In this document: piece by piece, positions 1 to 6,853 of the stretch
Layout: each line of letters starts with the position of its first letter
Numbering within the stretch: position 1 is the stretch's first letter
Assembly (NCBI GenBank): GCA_027318675.1
Contig: DAHVOT010000019.1
Location: forward strand, 1-13,046
DNA from: an archaeon
GTDB lineage: Archaea > Nanobdellota > Nanobdellia > Pacearchaeales > GW2011-AR1
DNA length: 13,046 bases
Direction: 5' to 3'
Position numbers and translations under genes: made by a program
Notes under the pieces: model-generated
What the model saw: the letters and a program-made list of their open reading frames with translations, nothing else
Told to the model about the DNA's origin: nothing
Databases searched by the model: none

Positions 1-130
1 CTGAAGATGTTTCATATAATGTATGTAAATTTCGTATTGTTAAGTTATCAAATGTAGTACCTTCTAATTGAGTTGAACTACTGATAACTCCAGCTGGCAT
101 TTGAGCTGAACTGCTCCAAATACCACTAAT
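1..130 (-). CDS. Fragment of repetitive phage-fibre-like protein (partial at both ends)
   Basis: One minus-strand frame is open from position 130 to the window edge, directly after a TGA at 133-131, giving 43 codons with no start. It contains two near copies of the unit SSS-A/T-Q-M/L, eleven codons apart (SSSAQMPAGVISSSTQL), followed by a Thr/Asn-rich segment. Repeats of the form 'GVISSSAQ(L/I)' are, from memory, typical of large phage or viral tail-fibre proteins and unlike anything else in this window. The frame differs from that of the DedA-like gene, which runs into it at about 119-131. I infer that this stretch does not belong to the neighbouring gene: it is either a misjoined contig end or the scar of a recombination. 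No function is claimed beyond the repeat resemblance. Confidence 0.4.
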   Translation of the reverse strand, partial: MSGIWSSSAQMPAGVISSSTQLEGTTFDNLTIRNLHTLYETSS

Positions 131-633
131 TCAATATATTTAATATCCTTAGTAAGAATGAAAAATCCTTTTCCAGAATAATATCCAAGAAGAGTTATTG
201 TTATTGAGTAAATAAAACTTGTCAAAAAAGAATAAAGAAGGAAAGTTTTTGTCTTGAGTCCTGATGCTCCGCATAACATTAGAGCAGGGACAGGTATAAT
301 GGGGGTGAGTTTTATTGCTGCAATTGTTCTCCCTGGATTTTTTTTGAGATATTTCTGTATGTTTCTTATCCTTTCTCTTCCTATCAGGTTTTTTATGTAT
401 TTGTTAATTAATATCTTCTTCCCTCTTCTTCCGATAGAAAAAGACAATAAATCTGCCGAAACAAAACCCATAACAGAGACTAAAAACACAATAGGAATTC
501 TAAAAACCCCTGTTGCTGCTGCAAAGGATGCAGTATAAGTCACGACTGTTCCTTCAATAAACATCAAGATAAACATATAGATATAACCATGTACTTGTAA
601 TATAGTCAATATCTCTGAAGCACCTATCACCAT
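64..633 (-). CDS. DedA/VTT-domain membrane protein, 3' end replaced
   Basis: This is a polytopic membrane protein of the DedA (SNARE-associated, VTT domain) family. Members are thought to move lipids across the membrane or act as transporters; the substrate here cannot be read. Hydrophobic segments lie around residues 5-30, 40-65, 105-125, 130-150 and near the end. The family-like re-entrant motif is the run KLTPIIPVPALMLCGASGL at about residues 108-126. The first ~172 residues look genuine. The last ~16 (after VVFG) are soluble, Gln/Leu-rich and read out of frame through the fibre-like DNA at 64-118, so the natural C-terminus, expected to be a last transmembrane helix and basic tail, is lost. 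The start at 633 is the first ATG; a TTTATT box about 22-28 nt upstream supports a nearly leaderless transcript. The gene is divergent from the YdeI-like gene. Confidence 0.75.
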   Translation of the reverse strand: MVIGASEILTILQVHGYIYMFILMFIEGTVVTYTASFAAATGVFRIPIVFLVSVMGFVSADLLSFSIGRRGKKILINKYIKNLIGRERIRNIQKYLKKNPGRTIAAIKLTPIIPVPALMLCGASGLKTKTFLLYSFLTSFIYSITITLLGYYSGKGFFILTKDIKYIELVVFGAVQLKCQLELSVVQLN

Positions 634-733
634 GTTTTAACATACGGGAGGTCGATTAATAAAACTTAGGATTTAGAGAAATTTTGAAAAGATTATTCAA
701 TAGAGGCAAAGAAGTATGATTCAGACTTACAAC

Positions 734-740
734 CTTAAAA
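734..740 (+). promoter_or_regulatory. TATA-like box of the YdeI-family gene
   Basis: CTTAAAA lies 23-29 nt upstream of the ATG at 763, with a T-rich stretch between. This spacing fits an archaeal TATA box driving a leaderless mRNA. It is called from position and composition only. Confidence 0.4.
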
Positions 741-762
741 ACCCTTTTTATTTAATCTTATT

Positions 763-1332
763 ATGCAGATAGGTGAAACACTTTATGTAATTGACAGAAA
801 ACAATGGAGAGCGTGGCTTGCTAAAAATTATAACAAGAAAAAAGAGATATGGTTGATTTATTATAATAAAGCTTCTGGAAGACCAAGAATTCCATACAAT
901 GATGCTGTTGAAGAGGCTCTTTGTTATGGATGGATTGATGGGATTGTAAAAAGCATGGATAAAGAGAGATTTGTTCAGAGATTTAGTCCAAGGAGGAAGG
1001 GAAGTGTCTTGTCTGAGATGAATAAGCAGAGGATAAGGATGATGATAAAGCAGAAAAAAATGACTCCTATGGGTTTGAAAGCAGTTGAACATGCGTTTGA
1101 TGAAGAGAAAGACAAGAAAGAGAAATTTATTATCCCTTCAGAGATATTATCTGAGTTAAAGAAAAATAAATTAGCTTGGGAGAATTTTCAGAAGTTTCCT
1201 GAACATTACAAAAGAATAAGAATTGCTTATATTGGGCATCAGGGTGAAAGGAGTAAAGAAGAATTCAGAAAAAAGCTGAATTATTTTATTAAGATGACTG
1301 AGAAGAACAAAAGATTTGGTATGATGAAATGA
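763..1332 (+). CDS. YdeI/OmpD-associated (OmdA) family protein
   Basis: The 189-residue soluble protein matches the YdeI/OmpD-associated family (COG4430-like) along most of its length. Family landmarks in order are LYVIDRKQWRAWLAKN (about 6-21), KEIWLIYYNKASGRP (about 27-41), the signature AVEEALCYGWIDGI (about 48-61), RFVQRFSPRRKGS and a final MTPMGLKAVE segment. Bacterial relatives have been linked to resistance to cationic peptides or bacteriocins, but the biochemical activity is not established, so no reaction is assigned. The C-terminal third is Lys/Arg/Glu-rich and probably helical. The ATG at 763 is preceded by CTTAAAA at 734-740, the right distance for a leaderless archaeal promoter. 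The family is mainly bacterial as far as I know, so acquisition by transfer is possible, although base composition does not stand out. Confidence 0.85.
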   Translation: MQIGETLYVIDRKQWRAWLAKNYNKKKEIWLIYYNKASGRPRIPYNDAVEEALCYGWIDGIVKSMDKERFVQRFSPRRKGSVLSEMNKQRIRMMIKQKKMTPMGLKAVEHAFDEEKDKKEKFIIPSEILSELKKNKLAWENFQKFPEHYKRIRIAYIGHQGERSKEEFRKKLNYFIKMTEKNKRFGMMK

Positions 1333-1345
1333 TTATACTTTTAGA

Positions 1346-1945
1346 TTAATGACTTTTGATTTTTTTTCTTATGCTTCTAAATGCAAAAAGAATAATGGCT
1401 GATATTAAATAACCCCATATAAAAATTAGAATAAAATGTAATACTATCACAGATGTTGATACTTTCTTGTATTCTGGAAGACTTGTATTAAAAATAGATA
1501 ATATTTGTGAATCAGTAATAGCAGAATTAACAAATTCTAACATACAATCATAACTCTCTTTACTGCTATAATATCTGCAATTCTTGTTTGGGTTAAATTC
1601 AACTTCACAAGAGATAGGAAAGAATGGATATATCTTGGAAACAGAACTAATCAATAAAAAAGGAACTTCTTCAACAATTTTTGTATTGAACTCCTCATTC
1701 AATTCAGCAAGAGTGGATTCTGTTTCACTAATTGTTTTTTCAAATAATTTTGTATTATTTTGTTGATAATAATTATCCATCAATTCTTTTTGCTTAACTA
1801 AATAACAAGATGTATCATCAGTAAAATGTGCAATTGAAAAATAAGCATAAACTTGATATCCAAATAAAATTATTAAAAATATTGGTAGAATAAATTTTTT
1901 CCATTCTATTTCAAGAAAACCTTTATCTCCATTTTCTTCTTTCAT
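1346..1945 (-). CDS. Two-helix membrane protein with a four-cysteine outer domain
   Basis: I do not recognise this 199-residue protein. A charged N-terminus of ~16 residues is followed by a transmembrane helix (about 18-36), a ~125-residue hydrophilic domain with four cysteines (C47, C113, C123, C134) and a second helix (about 163-190) ending in a basic tail, RSIRKKIKSH. The charge pattern places both ends in the cytoplasm and the central domain outside. The even number of cysteines is compatible with two disulfides, and Asn-rich stretches could be glycosylated. It lies 35 bp downstream of the SMC gene, but TTTATAAA at 1967-1974, 22-29 nt before its ATG, suggests its own promoter, so shared function with SMC should not be assumed. 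A sensor or surface receptor is possible, but nothing specific supports it. Confidence 0.65.
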   Translation of the reverse strand: MKEENGDKGFLEIEWKKFILPIFLIILFGYQVYAYFSIAHFTDDTSCYLVKQKELMDNYYQQNNTKLFEKTISETESTLAELNEEFNTKIVEEVPFLLISSVSKIYPFFPISCEVEFNPNKNCRYYSSKESYDCMLEFVNSAITDSQILSIFNTSLPEYKKVSTSVIVLHFILIFIWGYLISAIILFAFRSIRKKIKSH

Positions 1946-1966
1946 ATATTATATAATCATAAATAG

Positions 1967-1974
1967 TTTATAAA
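1967..1974 (-). promoter_or_regulatory. TATA box of the two-helix membrane protein gene
   Basis: The palindromic TTTATAAA lies 22-29 nt upstream of the ATG at 1945 in the 35-bp gap after the SMC stop codon. This is the usual placement for a leaderless archaeal promoter. Confidence 0.5.
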
Positions 1975-1980
1975 TTAACC

Positions 1981-4839
1981 TTAAATCTTCAAACTCACAA
2001 CTTTACTTACACCTTCATGCATTGAAATTCCATAAAGATTAGTAGCATTGGTAATGACTTCATCATTATGTGTTATGACAATATATTGTCCTCTCTGCAT
2101 GTATTTTCTTAAAAGTCCTCCTAAACGTTCTGAGTTTCTTTTATCTAAAGCGGCATCTATTTCATCTAATATATAAAAACAGTAAGGATTAAGCTCTTGT
2201 ATTGCAAAAATTAATGATAATGCCACCATTGTCTGCTCTCCTCCTGATAGTGAAGTTACATCAAAATATTTACCATGTCCTGTCTTTACTAGTATTCCTA
2301 CTCCTCCTTCAAAAGGTTCTTTAGGATTTTCTAATTCAAGTGAAACCTGTCCTTTAAGACTAATCTGTGCAAAGTTTCTTGAGAAGATTTCATTTAATTC
2401 ATTTAATGTTTTAAGGAAAACTTTCTTTTTCTTAACATCAATATCATGAATTATCTTTAATATGCTTTCTTTTTCTTTAGTTATACTATTTGCTTTTTCA
2501 TTTACTGTATCATATTCTTTTTTTATTTCATCATAAACTTCAACTGAACGAAGATTTACTGGACCTATCTGAGAGAAAGCTTCTTGTATTTTGGTTAATC
2601 TTTCAACTAAGGATTCCCTTGAACCCCCTATTAATTCCATATCGGGGAAATTGAGCATTTCCATCTCAAAATTTTCAATTTCTGCATCTATTCTTGCCTT
2701 ATCTATCTTTATATTATTTATTTCTTGTTCTATGTTATATATAAAATTCTTTTTTATAAGAGAATCCTGCTCTTCTTTTCTTATTTTAGCCTGCAAGTCA
2801 TCTCTATCTTTTATCATTGCTTGGAATTTTTGAATTAACTCTTCTTCCTGCTTTTTTTTCTTTTCAAGTATTTTCTCTTTTTCATCAAATTTCTTTTTGA
2901 ATGTCTCAAATTCTTCCTTTATGTCCTCTTCTTCTCTTGAAAATTGTTTTAAAGAAATTTTCAGTCTTTCATATTCTCTCTGCTTAAAAGAAATTTCTGA
3001 GTTTACATTTTCTTTTGTTCTTAAGGATATTTCCTGTAATTCAATTCTTGCAGTTTCATATTTTTGTTCAACATTAGAATTTTCTTCTAATTCTTTTTCA
3101 AGATATGCTTCTAATTTTTCTATCTCTGATAATTCTTTTTTAGATATAATTATCTTATCATTAAGAGATTTTATTGCATTTCTTTTTTCATTTATATTTA
3201 AAATTTTTATTAAATCCATCTCTCTTTTAGAAACTTCTGATGTTAGCTTTTCGATTTCTTCTGATAACATCTCTTTTTTTACACCTATTTGTGAAAGTTC
3301 TTTGTCTGAATCTTCAAGTTCTTTTTTTAGTGAACTTACCTTTGGAAATATCTCTTTGTGTATGCTCTCTATGTGATCTTTTGTTATTTTACTCTTACAT
3401 AAAGGGCAAATATCCATTTTTGATATTGTTTCTGTTATCTTGTTTTGTTTTTCAATTTCTTTCTCACTTGAAAAAGATATCTTTTCTAATTCAATTTCTC
3501 TTTTATTTAATGTTTGAAGGAGTTCCCTTTTCTGAGATAAGGAAGTTTTAAGTTCTTCAACTGTCTCTTGGGAGGTTCTTTTATCAAATAATTGCCCTGA
3601 AAGAGATTCAATTTGTTTAACAAGAAAATTAGATTCATTGTCATAGCTTTGAAGAGTGGATTTTTTATCCTCAAATTTCTCCCTTATTGATTTTAATTCT
3701 GATTTAAGCATGTAAAATCTCTTTCTTTTTTCTTCAAGCCTCTCAAGTTCAGACTTTTTGTTGACTATTTCTTTTTCTTTTTTAACTAAAGAAGGAGATT
3801 CGTTCTGCAATTCTTTTAATTCAAGTTCTTCTTTTCTTATTGATTCTTGGGTTTCTATTCTTTGCTTTGAAAGAGAGGACAATTTATTTTCGCTGTTTTC
3901 TATTTTAACTTTTAATCCTGCGATATCTGCTCTTATTGAAGTTATCTCTTGATTCAATTTTTCCTGCTCTAAACCTGTTGATTCCTGTATTTTTTTATTT
4001 ATTGAAAGTATTTTTTCTTCAGAATTCTTTATTCCTTCTGTTAATCTTGATATATCTTGTTTTATTTTTTCTATTTCCTTGTTCTTTTTGCTGATTGATT
4101 CTTGGATGTTTTTAATCTGAGCTTTTCTTTTATTTATATCTACATTTATTATACTTGCTTTGAATTTCTTTATATCTGCTTCTAGCTTTTTGTATTTTAA
4201 TGCTTGTTGCCTTTCTTTTTCAAGATTATTTAAGTATGCTGTTCTTTCTCTTAATATAGAAAAAACTTCTTTTTGCTTTTCTTCTGTTTTTTCAAGTTCT
4301 TTAAGTGATTTCTCTTTTCTTGATTCATAAATTGATATTCCAGAAACTTCTTCTATTATTTTTCTTCTTTCTTCTGTGTGCATTCTCACAAAGTTTTGTA
4401 TTTCTCCCTGTAAGATTATATTGAAACCGTTGGGATCAACACCTGCTTGAGCCAGTAATGAAAGAACTTCTTGTCTTGTTTTTGTTTCGTTATTTATCTT
4501 ATATATACTCTGTCCATTTAATCTTACAATTCTTTTTATTGAAACCTCTTCTGATTCTAATGAGAATGTTTTGTCGGAGTTATCAAAAACTATCTCAACG
4601 ATGGCTTCTCTTGCTGGAGAAGCAGCTTTAGTTCCTAAAAAAATAAGGTTTCTTGCTTTAGCTGCACGCATTGATTTAATGCTTAACCTTCCCAATACAA
4701 AACACAATGCATCCGAAATATTTGATTTACCTGAACCATTAGGTCCCAATATAACATTTATACCAGAAGTAAATGGGATTTCTGTCTTTCTTGGAAAACT
4801 TTTGAAACCATGCATCACCAATTTTTTAATATAAGCCAT
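1981..4839 (-). CDS. smc: SMC-type chromosome ATPase with Rad50-like zinc hook instead of hinge
   Basis: This 952-residue SMC-superfamily ATPase is expected to form an antiparallel coiled-coil dimer on chromosomal DNA. The N-terminal half-head carries the SMC motif GFKSF (11-15), Walker A GPNGSGKS (32-39) and an LQGEIQNFVRM Q-loop region. The C-terminal half-head carries signature SLSGGEQ (863-869), Walker B FYILDE (D892, E893), the SMC-style D-loop region AALD (896-899) and switch His924. Between them lies almost uninterrupted Lys/Glu-rich coiled coil. At the exact centre is CPLCKSKI (C478, C481), a Rad50-type zinc hook. Archaeal SMCs are usually ~1,170 residues; the ~200 missing residues match the absent hinge domain. 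LDEIDAALD argues against Rad50, which has LDEPT. GAGGT at 4850-4846, six bases before the ATG, supports this start. No kleisin (ScpA) or Mre11 gene is adjacent. Confidence 0.93.
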   Translation of the reverse strand: MAYIKKLVMHGFKSFPRKTEIPFTSGINVILGPNGSGKSNISDALCFVLGRLSIKSMRAAKARNLIFLGTKAASPAREAIVEIVFDNSDKTFSLESEEVSIKRIVRLNGQSIYKINNETKTRQEVLSLLAQAGVDPNGFNIILQGEIQNFVRMHTEERRKIIEEVSGISIYESRKEKSLKELEKTEEKQKEVFSILRERTAYLNNLEKERQQALKYKKLEADIKKFKASIINVDINKRKAQIKNIQESISKKNKEIEKIKQDISRLTEGIKNSEEKILSINKKIQESTGLEQEKLNQEITSIRADIAGLKVKIENSENKLSSLSKQRIETQESIRKEELELKELQNESPSLVKKEKEIVNKKSELERLEEKRKRFYMLKSELKSIREKFEDKKSTLQSYDNESNFLVKQIESLSGQLFDKRTSQETVEELKTSLSQKRELLQTLNKREIELEKISFSSEKEIEKQNKITETISKMDICPLCKSKITKDHIESIHKEIFPKVSSLKKELEDSDKELSQIGVKKEMLSEEIEKLTSEVSKREMDLIKILNINEKRNAIKSLNDKIIISKKELSEIEKLEAYLEKELEENSNVEQKYETARIELQEISLRTKENVNSEISFKQREYERLKISLKQFSREEEDIKEEFETFKKKFDEKEKILEKKKKQEEELIQKFQAMIKDRDDLQAKIRKEEQDSLIKKNFIYNIEQEINNIKIDKARIDAEIENFEMEMLNFPDMELIGGSRESLVERLTKIQEAFSQIGPVNLRSVEVYDEIKKEYDTVNEKANSITKEKESILKIIHDIDVKKKKVFLKTLNELNEIFSRNFAQISLKGQVSLELENPKEPFEGGVGILVKTGHGKYFDVTSLSGGEQTMVALSLIFAIQELNPYCFYILDEIDAALDKRNSERLGGLLRKYMQRGQYIVITHNDEVITNATNLYGISMHEGVSKVVSLKI

Positions 4840-4845
4840 GAAGTA

Positions 4846-4850
4846 ACCTC
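4846..4850 (-). promoter_or_regulatory. Shine-Dalgarno site of the SMC gene
   Basis: GAGGT on the minus strand lies six bases upstream of the ATG at 4839 and could pair with the CCUCC-type end of archaeal 16S rRNA. A TTAAAAA box lies about 33 nt upstream of the ATG, predicting a short leader that includes this site. Confidence 0.5.
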
Positions 4851-4909
4851 TAAAATCAGAAGTTTTTTGGGTTTTTAAGTATTAATATAGAATGAAAAGT
4901 TATTGAAAT

Positions 4910-5329
4910 CTATTGAATTTCATAATAATAAGTTAGTTTTGGTAGGCCTTTACTTGCAATACTCTCTTGATACATTTGATAAGCTCTTGAAAGTTGTTGT
5001 GGAGAAAATATGCATTCTTTGTCTGGAGAAATTTCTTGGAAAAGCGCGTTTATTGTAGAATAATAAACTCTTCCATTTTCATCTAACCATAAGCTTTTAT
5101 TTTTTTGAACTTCTTTAGGCCAAGGTAAACGAATTATTTGATTGAGATTTTCCAATCTTTTAATATAATCCTTATCAAGAGAATTATTATCTGTTCCCCA
5201 GAAATATTCTCCTTTATTATATCCTTCTGCAGTTGAAGTATAAAAATATAATTTTTGGAATCCTTTTTCAGGAGTTTTATCTACAATTAGATGAGTTATG
5301 AATCTTGTTTCGAGGTTTGAGTTTTGCAT
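4910..5329 (-). CDS. Protein of unknown function between rnhB and smc
   Basis: I do not recognise this 139-residue soluble protein. It has no signal peptide or transmembrane segment. It is rich in aromatic residues, with several Tyr/Phe runs (LYFYTST near 27-33, GEYFWGTD near 40-47, a final LTYYYEI) and a WPKE segment, suggesting a compact mixed alpha/beta fold. A single cysteine makes a metal-binding ribbon unlikely. It begins 25 bp after the stop of rnhB with no convincing promoter in the gap, so it is probably read from the rnhB promoter. It is followed 70 bp later by smc. It is too short and has the wrong composition for a kleisin, so I do not propose it as an SMC partner from sequence alone. 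Confidence 0.6.
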   Translation of the reverse strand: MQNSNLETRFITHLIVDKTPEKGFQKLYFYTSTAEGYNKGEYFWGTDNNSLDKDYIKRLENLNQIIRLPWPKEVQKNKSLWLDENGRVYYSTINALFQEISPDKECIFSPQQLSRAYQMYQESIASKGLPKLTYYYEIQ

Positions 5330-5354
5330 TTTTTTATCTGTTCTGTTGATTATT

Positions 5355-6026
5355 TTAAATCAATTTTCTTTGAGTTAATTTTTCTGATGCCTTTTTCCAA
5401 GTTTCCCAGGTTTTTCTGAATATACTTGAATTGTTTGGATTATCGGCATGCAATTCTAGAAAGTGTATTGTAGCAGGGTCAGAAGTATATCCTGAACCTA
5501 TTTCAGAACCGTATTTTTCGCGTAATGCATCCATTTCTTTTTCACGTATTGACTTTGCAAGTATAGATGCTGCTGAGACTGCAACATGATTTTTATCTGC
5601 TTTATGTTCGCAGGTTATCTCAAGATTAGACAAATTCTCTATCTTCATTTTTAATTCATCAGCCCACTTTGCTATTCCAACTGAAGGGCAATCTATTACA
5701 ATTTTTATTTTTTTGTACCCCTTATTTATTTTGTTTATTATCTCAGCTATCTTTGCAGATTCAAGATGATTTAGATTTGTTCCCGAATTTAAACTGTCAT
5801 CAATCTCTTTCGGTTGAATTATTACAATCTCAAAAGTTTCAGCCTTTTCTCTTATTATATTTGCAAGGAATTCTCTTCTTTTAGGAGTTAATTCTTTGCT
5901 GTCTTTTATCCCTATCTTCTTAAATTCTTTTTCAGTTGCACTGTCTATTAAGCAACCAGCAACAACCATTGGTCCGATAACAGGTCCTTTTCCCGCCTCA
6001 TCAATTCCAAGAATAAAATCACCCAT
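5355..6026 (-). CDS. rnhB: Ribonuclease HII
   Basis: RNase HII cuts the RNA strand of RNA-DNA hybrids and removes single ribonucleotides from DNA using two metal ions in the cytoplasm. The 223-residue length is normal for the archaeal family. The catalytic acids are visible: D9 and E10 in GIDEAGKGPVIGPMV, D112 in KIVIDCPSVG and D144 in CEHKADKNHVAVSAASILAK. Tyr180 in GSGYTSDP fits the residue that recognises the ribose at the RNA-DNA junction. The usual GRG motif is GKG here (residues 12-14), a conservative but uncommon change. TTTTTAAAAA about 21-32 nt upstream of the ATG supports a leaderless start at 6026. The gene probably leads a small operon with the 139-residue protein downstream. Confidence 0.96.
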   Translation of the reverse strand: MGDFILGIDEAGKGPVIGPMVVAGCLIDSATEKEFKKIGIKDSKELTPKRREFLANIIREKAETFEIVIIQPKEIDDSLNSGTNLNHLESAKIAEIINKINKGYKKIKIVIDCPSVGIAKWADELKMKIENLSNLEITCEHKADKNHVAVSAASILAKSIREKEMDALREKYGSEIGSGYTSDPATIHFLELHADNPNNSSIFRKTWETWKKASEKLTQRKLI

Positions 6027-6046
6027 AAAAAACCTAGAATAAGTTT

Positions 6047-6058
6047 CTTTTTAAAAAT
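6047..6058 (-). promoter_or_regulatory. TATA box of rnhB
   Basis: A TTTTTAAAAA-containing run ends 21 nt before the rnhB ATG at 6026. It is the only good promoter candidate for the rnhB and 139-residue protein pair. Confidence 0.45.
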
Positions 6059-6059
6059 T

Positions 6060-6160
6060 GTTGTTGTAAATAGTGTAAAATAATAAAACAAGTGATGAAA
6101 TAATAAAATAATACATAAAATAATGAAAGAGATGATTAAACAATAAATTAATTAAATATT
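6060..6160. repeat. A+T-rich spacer with short AAATAAT repeats
   Basis: The 147-bp gap between the unknown gene at 6174 and rnhB contains five or so copies of (A)AAATAAT within about 50 bp (near 6077, 6098, 6104, 6116), with very few G or C. It looks like low-complexity drift or an unstructured terminator/promoter spacer. I see no RNA gene in it. Confidence 0.4.
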
Positions 6161-6173
6161 AACAAATGTAAAT

Positions 6174-6632
6174 CTAAATAAGAAGATCTAAAATGTAATT
6201 TTCTTCTACAGGATATTCTGTTCCTACATTAACTTTTATAGGAAGTTTATATTCTTTTGAAAGCATGTTTCCTAATTTAGCCATTTTTGAGAGATTTTTT
6301 CTTCCATTAACATTCAAAACCCAAGTAGAATATTCGTTTGCTCCTTTTTTAGAATTGTTAAACCATAAAGTACCCATATATTCTGCTTTAGGTGTTTTAA
6401 TATATGATATTCCTAAGAACCTTTTTTTTATTGGTTCTTTGTCTTCTAAAATTCCAATAAAACTTGAAAGAGGGTATTTTATTCTTACTTTTCCATGCCC
6501 AGCTATATCGAATCCTTCTTGTTTTATTTTCTTTGAAACAGAATATGCTGGACCGTTTACAAAATCCCAATTGAAATTTTGTTCATGCTTTTCTACTTCT
6601 GTTTCTAAAATTTCTTCTAATTCTTTTTCCAT
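6174..6632 (-). CDS. Soluble protein of unknown function
   Basis: I do not recognise this 152-residue protein. It opens with a Glu-rich helical stretch (residues 1-17), then a probable alpha/beta domain with alternating hydrophobic strands (KVRIKYPLSSFIGI, ISYIKTPKAEYMGTLWF, YSTWVLNVNGRKN) and ends with an amphipathic segment. There is no cysteine motif, signal peptide or membrane helix. A GTTTATAAAAC box 22-31 nt upstream supports the ATG at 6632 and an independent leaderless transcript, divergent from the initiator tRNA gene. The strand-rich pattern is compatible with a small ligand- or RNA-binding domain, but no family assignment is justified. Confidence 0.6.
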   Translation of the reverse strand: MEKELEEILETEVEKHEQNFNWDFVNGPAYSVSKKIKQEGFDIAGHGKVRIKYPLSSFIGILEDKEPIKKRFLGISYIKTPKAEYMGTLWFNNSKKGANEYSTWVLNVNGRKNLSKMAKLGNMLSKEYKLPIKVNVGTEYPVEENYILDLLI

Positions 6633-6653
6633 ATTATTACAATTTTTTAGATG

Positions 6654-6663
6654 TTTTATAAAC
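6654..6663 (-). promoter_or_regulatory. TATA box of the unknown gene at 6174-6632
   Basis: GTTTATAAA on the minus strand lies about 22-31 nt upstream of the ATG at 6632, the standard archaeal spacing. Confidence 0.45.
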
Positions 6664-6698
6664 CTTTAGATAAGCTTAATCAGCGTTATATTCGAAGA

Positions 6699-6707
6699 GT
6701 TTAAAAA
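6699..6707 (+). promoter_or_regulatory. TATA box of the initiator tRNA gene
   Basis: GTTTAAAAA lies about 24-32 nt upstream of the mature tRNA 5' end at 6731, as expected for an archaeal tRNA promoter. Confidence 0.5.
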
Positions 6708-6730
6708 CGAGAAATATCTTTGAAATGAAT

Positions 6731-6806
6731 AGCGGGGTAGAGCAGCCTGGAGTGCTCGTCGGGCCCATAACCCGGAGGTCGTGTGGTTCAAATCCCACCC
6801 CCGCTA
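6731..6806 (+). tRNA. Initiator tRNA-Met (CAU) with atypical T-stem and C33
   Basis: The acceptor stem AGCGGGG/CCCCGCT pairs perfectly, with the A1-U72 pair typical of archaeal and eukaryotic initiators and A73 at 6806. D-stem GAGC/GCTC is intact. The anticodon stem has three consecutive G-C pairs (6761-6763 with 6771-6773), the classic initiator mark, and the anticodon CAT is at 6766-6768. Position 33 is C (6765) rather than the nearly universal U. The T-stem reads GTG-T-GG on the 5' side and CCCAC on the 3' side: it closes with five pairs and a normal TTCAAAT loop only if T6784 is bulged out. CCA is not encoded. An oligo-T run follows directly and probably terminates transcription. Confidence 0.92.
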
Positions 6807-6809
6807 CTC

Positions 6810-6815
6810 TTTTTA
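6810..6815 (+). terminator. Oligo-T terminator after initiator tRNA
   Basis: A run of T residues follows the tRNA 3' end by three bases, matching the T-rich intrinsic termination signals of archaea. There is no hairpin. Confidence 0.4.
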
Positions 6816-6853
6816 GTAAAGTTTAAAGATGAGTCTATATTAAATTATTAACA

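Noticed and set aside
748..1092. Minus-strand open frame of 114 codons
   Set aside because: It is antisense to the well-supported YdeI-family gene and has low-complexity, Phe/Ser-rich composition.
2591..3952. Several plus-strand open frames of 64-159 codons
   Set aside because: They are antisense shadows of the Lys/Glu-rich coiled coil of smc, giving Ser/Phe/Leu-rich translations.
1981..4839. Calling the zinc-hook protein Rad50
   Set aside because: Head motifs (GFKSF, QGEI, LDEIDAALD) are SMC-type and no Mre11 gene is adjacent; only the central hook is Rad50-like.
6092..6098. GTGATGA resembling the C box of a C/D guide RNA
   Set aside because: No CTGA D box or C'/D' pair lies in range; the match is expected by chance in this AT-rich spacer.
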